From: Candidatus Altimarinota bacterium
Lineage (GTDB): Bacteria; Patescibacteriota; Gracilibacteria; UBA4473
Length of the DNA: 11,645 nucleotides
Reading direction: 5' to 3'
NCBI GenBank assembly: GCA_905478675.1
Contig: CAJQJI010000042.1
Coordinates: 1-11,645 of the forward strand
Part shown: piece by piece, positions 6,615 to 11,645 of the stretch
Layout: each line of letters starts with the position of its first letter
Position numbering within the stretch: position 1 is the stretch's first letter
Notes under the pieces: model-generated
Databases searched by the model: none
Told to the model about the DNA's origin: nothing
What the model saw: only the letters and a program-made list of their open reading frames with translations
Made by a program: the position numbers and the translations under genes

Positions 6615-7132
6615 TAGTTCTCGTTAGATTGAGCAAATGAGTATAGAGGGACTGACATGCTGATGACATCAATACCATTGATTGTTTCTATACTGTAAGC
6701 AAAAGACTCAAGTCCCATAAAACGAGGGCTTTTTTCAATGGCTTCTAAGAAATCACTAAATTTGTCAGCTCGTCCTGTAATGCTAAAATTTGCGGTAAGC
6801 GTATTGGTTTCTAAGGTTGCATTCTGCCCTCGGCTGAAACTGATGCTTTCAAATAAGAAGCCCGTGCTTTCGGCTACTTTTTGTAGAATTAAGATAAGTT
6901 TTTCTTGTTCAAGGGTTGTTGGAATTCGTTCTAAAACACCATCGTACACAGGATTTTGCAGCAAAGTATCTAAATCTTTGAGTTGTTTGATTTTTACTTG
7001 GTAGTCTTCGGTTTCTTCTTGTAGCACCGCTACATCTGCCTGTTTGGCTTTAAGCGCCTTATTTTGTGGCACAATCCAGAAACCGTACAACGGAATCATC
7101 AGCAGAAGTGAGTAAAGCCATATTTTTTTCAT
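6614..7132 (-). CDS. pilO: PilO-like type IV pilus alignment protein
   Basis: A 172-residue bitopic protein with a short cytoplasmic tail, one membrane segment (about 4-20), a coiled-coil stretch (about 24-55) and an extracytoplasmic domain of the PilO/GspM ferredoxin-like type. The helical IPTTLEQEKLILILQKVAES segment and the later ITGRADKFSDFLEAIEKSPR match the layout of PilO proteins. In known systems PilO pairs with PilN to align the inner-membrane platform with the rest of the machine. The gene begins in an ATGA overlap with pilN and ends in a TAATG overlap with pilC. Sequence identity in this family is low, so the call leans partly on order (PilN-PilO-PilC), but the whole pattern is consistent. 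Confidence 0.82.
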   Translation of the reverse strand: MKKIWLYSLLLMIPLYGFWIVPQNKALKAKQADVAVLQEETEDYQVKIKQLKDLDTLLQNPVYDGVLERIPTTLEQEKLILILQKVAESTGFLFESISFSRGQNATLETNTLTANFSITGRADKFSDFLEAIEKSPRFMGLESFAYSIETINGIDVISMSVPLYSFAQSNEN

Positions 7133-7701
7133 GATTGGTCAGATGAGGTTAGGTTTGTGTTTTGTGTAGTGTCTGTTGTTTCTAGGTAATCAAAGGTAGC
7201 ATTAAATTGGTATTCTGAAACCCCTTCAGCACTGGTAGTACTAGGTGAAATATTGCTGATAAATCCATTGTCAAAATCATCGCTTCTTTTTACCATCAAC
7301 AGAAAACTAGCCGCTGTAAGTAGGTCTTTAGCTGAGGCGTTTACTTTTACTACATTGCCTGAATCGACCGAAACAGAAGAAAAAGTAATATCCCCTCGGC
7401 TAGTGAAGGTTTCATTTAAGCTCTTAAGTACTTGTGACCAATTTTTTCGATATTTTTTGGCTTTATTTAAAATTTCAGCGGCTTTCATTTTTTCGCCAAT
7501 TTTTTCGCGTTCTTTTAATTCAACTAGATTTTGCTTTTGATTTTCTATGGCAATTAAAAGCTGAGACTCTGTTTGTTTTAGTTGATAGCCTTGCCAAGCA
7601 AACCAAGCGGCCACAGCGATAGAGATAAGTACAAAGCCAGCCACGATATAATTGGGCCATTTTTTCCCGAAATTCTCCTCTGGTGTTTGAGTGTGATTCA
7701 T
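7129..7701 (-). CDS. pilN: PilN-like type IV pilus alignment protein
   Basis: First gene of the operon, 190 residues. A cytoplasmic tail of about 17 residues precedes one membrane segment (about 19-36), a coiled coil (40-85) and an extracytoplasmic domain containing NWSQVLKSLNETF, the PilN-like position where a W-x-x-L-L helix usually occurs. The C-terminus (about 172-190) is a Thr/Ser/Asn/Asp-rich tail. Canonical PilN proteins begin with an I-N-L-L-P-type motif that binds PilM; this tail (MNHTQTPEENFGKKWPN) has none, and no pilM is found upstream. The start at 7701 is supported by a good promoter just upstream. It ends in an ATGA overlap with pilO. The assignment rests on topology and gene order; a strongly diverged GspL/GspM-type protein is the alternative. 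Confidence 0.78.
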   Translation of the reverse strand: MNHTQTPEENFGKKWPNYIVAGFVLISIAVAAWFAWQGYQLKQTESQLLIAIENQKQNLVELKEREKIGEKMKAAEILNKAKKYRKNWSQVLKSLNETFTSRGDITFSSVSVDSGNVVKVNASAKDLLTAASFLLMVKRSDDFDNGFISNISPSTTSAEGVSEYQFNATFDYLETTDTTQNTNLTSSDQS

Positions 7702-7723
7702 AGTGATCTCTGTTTTTTTTGTT

Positions 7724-7753
7724 ATTATACAGGCCTTAAAGTTATTGAAGCAA
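7724..7753 (-). promoter_or_regulatory. Promoter of the pilNOC-minor pilin operon
   Basis: On the minus strand, a perfect -10 TATAAT (7729 down to 7724) is preceded 18 bp upstream by TTGCTT (7753 down to 7748), which keeps the TTG core of the -35 box. Predicted +1 is near 7717, giving a leader of about 16 bases that contains only a weak AGAGA purine run before the ATG at 7701. An A/T-rich palindrome lies directly upstream of the -35, in the place of an UP element. Confidence 0.68.
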
Positions 7754-7754
7754 A

Positions 7755-7770
7755 TTTTTTGATCAAAAAA
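7755..7770. repeat. Perfect 16-bp palindrome between divergent pilus promoters
   Basis: TTTTTTGATCAAAAAA is a perfect 16-bp palindrome in the 154-bp gap between pilN and pilB. It begins one base upstream of the -35 box of the pilN promoter and ends about 50 bp upstream of the pilB -35 box. It could act as an UP element, as an operator controlling the pilN operon, or as both. It is not an FNR-type site, which would have four bases between TTGAT and ATCAA. The rest of the gap (7771-7820) shows no clear structure. Confidence 0.5.
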
Positions 7771-7820
7771 GTAATACAGTGAGTCTTTTGTTTCGAGCGT
7801 TTATTTTTTTAGAGGGCTAG

Positions 7821-7849
7821 TTGAATAAAAGTGTAAAAACTGTTATAAT
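7821..7849 (+). promoter_or_regulatory. Promoter of pilB, leaderless
   Basis: TTGAAT (-35, 7821-7826), a 17-bp spacer, then a perfect TATAAT (-10, 7844-7849), with the extended -10 TG at 7841-7842. By normal spacing (+1 seven positions after the last base of the -10) transcription begins at 7856, the A of the pilB ATG. The mRNA should therefore have no 5' leader. This settles the start codon as ATG 7856 rather than the TTG at 7853. Confidence 0.82.
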
Positions 7850-7855
7850 ATCTTG

Positions 7856-9544
7856 ATGAGTGTACCTCTGAAAAACCAAGCCCCAGTAGCGGTTGATTTA
7901 ATTAATCAAAATTTTGAAGAAAAAGCCGCGCAAGAAAAAGCGGTTAGCCTTGGCTATGAGTATATTAATTTGGCGAAGTTTCCGATTAATCCAGATGTTT
8001 TAAGTTTAATAAGCTATGATGAAGCTCGAGAAATGAGCCTCGTACCATTTTATAGAAATGGTTATACTTTAAAACTAGCAACGACAAATCCGGACGGGAA
8101 AGGGATCGCGCTTATGAAAGCAAAATATGAAGCCGAACGTTTTAACGTTTCGTTATTTGTTTGTTCTGAAAGAGGACTCGAACATATTTTGTCTTTGTAT
8201 CATTCTGATTTACTTAGTAAAAAAACAGTTGAGCTGGTTCATGATTTTAAAGAAAACCAGTCTGAAAATTTTGAATCTCAATTTTTAAGTTTTGGAGAAC
8301 TAGAAGAAAAGCTTAAAACACTGCCGGTAGCGGAGTCTTTGAATGAGATTGAAATTGCGGCGATTAAAGTTCGGGCATCAGATATTCATATTCAGCCCTA
8401 CGAAACCCAAGCGGTTCTTCGTTTTAGAATTGATGGAATTTTACATGATATTGCCAAACTTGATTTAGCTCGAGGGAAAAAATTAGTGAATTTTATTAAA
8501 TATGAAGCGGGGATGAGATCTAATATTTCTCATGTGCCGCAAGATGGAAGTTTGCGTTTTGAGGCGAATAATCGAAAGATTGATTTACGGGTATCAACCC
8601 TTCCAACAGAAACTTTAGAGTCGGTGGTATTGCGGGTGCTAGACAGTCGGAAAGGTTTAAAAAGTTTTACCGAGCTAGGGTTTGATGAACATACTGAGAG
8701 TCTGATTGCTCGAGCCTTGAGTCGTAAAAGTGGCATGTTGTTGGTAACAGGGCCTACGGGAAGTGGTAAAACTACCACGCTTTATGCGATGTTAAAAGAA
8801 CTTAATAGTTCTGAAAAAAAACTCGTCAGCTTAGAAGACCCAGTGGAATACCATTTAGAAGGGGTAACACAGTCACCGGTTGATGAAAATTCTGATTATA
8901 CTTTTGCCAATGGTTTAAAAGCCTTGTTGCGGCATGATCCAGATGTAATTTTGATTGGGGAGATTCGGGAAGCGACCACGGCGAAGTTAGCCAGTGAAGC
9001 GGCTTTAACGGGGCACGTAGTGCTCAGCTCTTTACATACAAATTCAGCGTTAGGGGCCATTAGCCGTTTACGAAACTTGGGCTTAGAAAGTTTTAATATT
9101 GCGTCGGCTATTAATGCGGTATTTGCGCAAAGATTAGTGCGTAAAGTGTGTCCGCACTGTGCGGAAAAATCTTGGATCAATTTGGCGGACCACAAAAAAG
9201 TGGCCATGCTTTTAAAAGATTTAGAATCCAAACATCCAGAATTAAAAACGAGTGGAAAAACTAAAGGGCAACATGAAGGTGAAACGGGAATATTTTTAGA
9301 AGTTCCAGCGCCCAAAGGCTGTGAAAAATGTTCTCATACAGGTTATGCTGGGCAAACGGCTATTTGTGAAGCGTTATGGTTTACCGATGAATTACGTTCG
9401 GCGATTGCAAAAGAAACAGGGGAACAAGATTTAAAAGCCCTCGAGACCGTTCAAAAAGATTCGACTTCTTTATTTAGTGATGGTTTGAAAAAGGTGGTTT
9501 TGGGTGAAACCACGCTGGATGAAGTGTATCGGGTGGCAGGGTAG
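7856..9544 (+). CDS. pilB: Type IV pilus assembly ATPase PilB
   Basis: A 562-residue GspE/PilB-family hexameric ATPase that drives pilus extension through PilC. An N-terminal MshEN-like domain (about 20-115) is followed by a linker, the N2 domain (about 160-265, with KVRASDIHIQPYE at 171-183) and the RecA-like motor. Motor motifs are complete: Walker A GPTGSGKTT (299-307), Asp box SLEDPVEY (325-332), Walker B DPDVILIGEIRE (361-372) and His box GHVVLSSLHTN (386-396). A zinc-binding four-cysteine site is formed by C432/C435 and C489/C492 with an intervening, Lys-rich insert (about 440-480); four cysteines here are typical of PilB/GspE and absent from PilT. It is transcribed divergently from the pilN-pilC operon. 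The ATG at 7856 is chosen because the promoter places +1 exactly there. Confidence 0.96.
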   Translation: MSVPLKNQAPVAVDLINQNFEEKAAQEKAVSLGYEYINLAKFPINPDVLSLISYDEAREMSLVPFYRNGYTLKLATTNPDGKGIALMKAKYEAERFNVSLFVCSERGLEHILSLYHSDLLSKKTVELVHDFKENQSENFESQFLSFGELEEKLKTLPVAESLNEIEIAAIKVRASDIHIQPYETQAVLRFRIDGILHDIAKLDLARGKKLVNFIKYEAGMRSNISHVPQDGSLRFEANNRKIDLRVSTLPTETLESVVLRVLDSRKGLKSFTELGFDEHTESLIARALSRKSGMLLVTGPTGSGKTTTLYAMLKELNSSEKKLVSLEDPVEYHLEGVTQSPVDENSDYTFANGLKALLRHDPDVILIGEIREATTAKLASEAALTGHVVLSSLHTNSALGAISRLRNLGLESFNIASAINAVFAQRLVRKVCPHCAEKSWINLADHKKVAMLLKDLESKHPELKTSGKTKGQHEGETGIFLEVPAPKGCEKCSHTGYAGQTAICEALWFTDELRSAIAKETGEQDLKALETVQKDSTSLFSDGLKKVVLGETTLDEVYRVAG

Positions 9545-9612
9545 AATTTTGGCGGTCGTCACAAAAGTGTTAGAGTGTTCGTAAATACAAACATACTTAC
9601 CTCTTTTGTAAC

Positions 9613-11645
9613 ATGATGAATCGAATCAAATTTTATTGGCTCTCTTTAGCCTTGGGGCTGGTTTTTTTAAGTGTGCCCGTGCTGGCACAGTTGGATGATG
9701 CCCGCGGTACAACGGCTTCAACGGCCGTTCAGTTTTTAGCGGAACAAGGCATTATTGAAGGTTATGATGACGGCACTTTTAAGCCAGATCAAGAAATTAA
9801 TCGAGCGGAGTTTTTAAAAATAGTTTTGCAAGCAGCTGGTATTAGCGGGAATGAATGTGAAACCTTAGCTTATACCGATGTGAGCCCTGAGGCTTGGTAT
9901 TACGACGTGGTTTGTGATGCGACGGCGGAAGGCATTGTAGAAGGCTATCCGGATGGAACTTTCCGGCCGGCCGAGAATATTAATTTAGCTGAAGCCAGTA
10001 AGATTGTGGCGAAAGTAAATGATTTAGAAACAGAAGTCACCGATTCAACTGAAGCTTGGTATCAACCGTTTATTCGGGCTTTGCAGGGGTATAAAGTGGT
10101 GGCAGATAGTTTAGAATCTATAGCTCAGCAAGTGCGTCGTGGTGAAATGGCCCAGATGGTTTGGGGGCTTTCAACCGGTAATGAGGTTAATGAAAATTCG
10201 CTCACGGCCGCTTTGCCTAAAATTGCTTCGTGTGAAGCGTTAAGCACGGAGATTGAACGTTTTCAAAAACGGCAGAATAACGGGCGCTTGTTTAGTCGAA
10301 CGATGAATATTGATATGGCGATGCCTGTAATGATGGAAATGGAGGAAGATATGGCGGCGATGCCACAAGCCGTGAGTTCAGATTCAGCCAAGGCTGGAGC
10401 CAGTGTTAGCCGTGAAGCGGCTGACAATTATTCAACCACGAATGTACAAGAGTTTGGCGTTGATGAAGCTGACATCATTAAAAATGACGGACAGCATATT
10501 TATATGATTAAAGGTGATACGATCCGGATTGTAGAGGCTTTTCCGCCAGAGAATATGAAGCAAGTGGCTTCTATTAAAGTAGAAGAGAAAGGGTTTTATC
10601 CATCTGAAATGTATGTGGATGGAGACACTTTAACGGTTATTGGACAATCAAATCAGTATTATGCTTATGATGACGTAATGCCGGTAGAAGCCGATGGTGG
10701 AATTGGCGATGGGGCGGAACCTTTGCCGGACTTTATTGAAGGTGATGCGGTTGAAATTGAGGATAGTTCTGAACAAGGTAGCTTAATTAATGGTCGAGCT
10801 GAAGTGGCTTTAATGATGATGCCAGGTGGAAAGCCTTATTTCCCAGGGAATAATAAACAAATGACCACTTTGGTGGCCTATGACATTTCAAACAGAGCTA
10901 AACCAGAAGTGACCCGAACGGTGAGCTTAGAAGGGAATTACCAAAGTTCACGGAAGGTAGATAATACGGTGTATTTGGTGGCTAACAAATACAATAATTG
11001 GTACTGGGGACGTCCGGTGCCAATGCTTGATAATGCGGATTTACCAACCATGAGTGATTCGGCCGATAGCTCTGCTAAAATGATTGCGCCTTGTAGTGAT
11101 ATTTATTACTACCCTAATTTTGAAACGGCGAATTACTTAACGGTGGCGGCTATTGATACGGTTGATACGACTCAAGAAGTGGGACGGATTATGATGCTGG
11201 GGAGTGGTGACCAATTATACAGCTCGGCTGATAATTTGTATGTAACGCGAACTCGATACGAAGATCGTTTTGTGACGACGCCAGAATTTGATGGCTGGAG
11301 AAACGAACCAACCACCCATATTTATAAATTTGCGTTAGATGGAAATGAAATTGAATTTACGGCGAAAGGCACGGTGCGAGGACGAGTGTTAAACCAATTT
11401 TCAATGAGCGAAGCGGGCGATAATTTCCGAATTGCGACTCAAACGGATGGAAAAGATGGATCGATGATGACGATTTTAGATGCGGACTTAGTACAAACTG
11501 GACAAGTAATGGGGATTGCGCCGGGTGAAAATATTAAGTCTGTCCGATTTATGGGTGATAAAGCGTACATGATTACGTTCAAAAACGTTGACCCATTGTT
11601 TGTCATCGACTTGGATGCGAAAAATCCAAAAGTGCTGGGCGAATT
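9613..11645 (+). CDS. Secreted SLH-repeat protein with C-terminal beta-propeller (3' end outside window)
   Basis: At least 677 residues, open to the window end. A signal peptide (about 1-25, probable cut after VLA) precedes SLH repeats: one at about 36-76 (GYDDGTFKPDQEINRAEF), one at about 86-136 (TDVSPEAWYYDVV, GYPDGTFRP) and a degenerate third at about 145-187. Cysteines C82 and C101 may pair between repeats one and two. A linker follows with a methionine-rich stretch (231-250, eight Met). Then comes the hallmark of PF09826 secreted beta-propellers, NVQEFGVDEADIIKNDG (277-293), and blade-like repeats to the end. An acidic loop lies at about 357-392. SLH repeats usually bind cell-wall polymers, so this is probably an anchored surface protein; its ligand is unknown. 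ATG 9613 and ATG 9616 are adjacent; both fit. Only a weak -10 (CATACT, 9592-9597) is seen and no Shine-Dalgarno site. Confidence 0.88.
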   Translation, partial: MMNRIKFYWLSLALGLVFLSVPVLAQLDDARGTTASTAVQFLAEQGIIEGYDDGTFKPDQEINRAEFLKIVLQAAGISGNECETLAYTDVSPEAWYYDVVCDATAEGIVEGYPDGTFRPAENINLAEASKIVAKVNDLETEVTDSTEAWYQPFIRALQGYKVVADSLESIAQQVRRGEMAQMVWGLSTGNEVNENSLTAALPKIASCEALSTEIERFQKRQNNGRLFSRTMNIDMAMPVMMEMEEDMAAMPQAVSSDSAKAGASVSREAADNYSTTNVQEFGVDEADIIKNDGQHIYMIKGDTIRIVEAFPPENMKQVASIKVEEKGFYPSEMYVDGDTLTVIGQSNQYYAYDDVMPVEADGGIGDGAEPLPDFIEGDAVEIEDSSEQGSLINGRAEVALMMMPGGKPYFPGNNKQMTTLVAYDISNRAKPEVTRTVSLEGNYQSSRKVDNTVYLVANKYNNWYWGRPVPMLDNADLPTMSDSADSSAKMIAPCSDIYYYPNFETANYLTVAAIDTVDTTQEVGRIMMLGSGDQLYSSADNLYVTRTRYEDRFVTTPEFDGWRNEPTTHIYKFALDGNEIEFTAKGTVRGRVLNQFSMSEAGDNFRIATQTDGKDGSMMTILDADLVQTGQVMGIAPGENIKSVRFMGDKAYMITFKNVDPLFVIDLDAKNPKVLGE

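Noticed and set aside
4919..7131. Alternative genetic code with UGA as glycine
   Set aside because: The FimT/GspH-like and pilN genes both end with TGA at tight ATGA overlaps, no in-frame TGA occurs inside conserved domains, and glycines use GGN codons.
2897..7701. A type II secretion system instead of a type IV pilus
   Set aside because: The H-I-J-K-like order would fit, but PilN/PilO-type proteins precede PilC and no gspC, gspD or gspL type gene is present; a pilus or competence-type pilus fits better, especially in a probable monoderm.
7853..7855. TTG as the pilB start codon
   Set aside because: The promoter places +1 on 7856, so a transcript would not contain the TTG; the ATG at 7856 is the better start.
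8896..9315. 139-codon open frame on the minus strand inside pilB
   Set aside because: It lies wholly within the conserved PilB motor region on the other strand, resembles no family and has no promoter; it is a by-product of pilB codon use. The same applies to the minus-strand frame at 584-973 inside rmuC.
9561..9609. Inverted repeat ACAAAAG / CTTTTGT between pilB and the SLH gene
   Set aside because: Only seven pairs, 35 bases apart, with no T-run; likely chance in A/T-rich DNA. No pilB terminator can be called here.

Overview
The window most likely comes from a small-genome bacterium of the Candidate Phyla Radiation (Patescibacteria). This is an inference from gene content and style; no 16S or full marker gene is present. 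The supporting signs are a compact layout with short gaps, a monoderm-type type IV pilus set without any secretin gene in view, SLH repeats carrying a cysteine pair, a uS9 tail ending in PQWSKR, and promoters that start transcripts at or just before the start codon with almost no Shine-Dalgarno sites. In-frame TGA is used as a real stop at two operon junctions, so the standard bacterial code applies. This argues against the UGA-glycine lineages (Gracilibacteria and Absconditabacteria).

Layout. Positions 1-330 are the 3' part of rpsI (uS9), closed by a strong intrinsic terminator (358-380). Two single genes follow on the + strand. The first is rmuC (429-1511). The second is a half-length purL (1579-2868), preceded by an unusual 35-nt dyad that touches its start codon. 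The purL gene converges on a seven-gene pilus operon on the - strand (7701 down to 2897), with only 28 bp between the two stop codons. In transcription order the operon reads pilN, pilO, pilC, then four pilin-like genes in the order FimT/GspH, PilV/GspI, PilW/GspJ, PilX/GspK. Every junction is a 1- or 4-base stop/start overlap or a gap of 2-4 bases. A 154-bp divergent promoter region (7702-7855) separates this operon from pilB (7856-9544, + strand), whose promoter places +1 on the A of its ATG. The last gene (9613 to beyond the window end) encodes a secreted protein with SLH repeats and a PF09826-type beta-propeller.

How the genes fit together. PilB is the extension ATPase, PilC the inner-membrane platform, and PilN/PilO the alignment pair. 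The four prepilin-like proteins look like the minor-pilin tip/priming complex shared by type IV pili and type II secretion systems. The major pilin, PilT, PilM and the prepilin peptidase are not in the window. The SLH/propeller protein is probably anchored to the cell envelope outside the membrane. No stretch longer than 300 bases lacks a gene. No RNA genes, insertion sequences or CRISPR arrays were seen.
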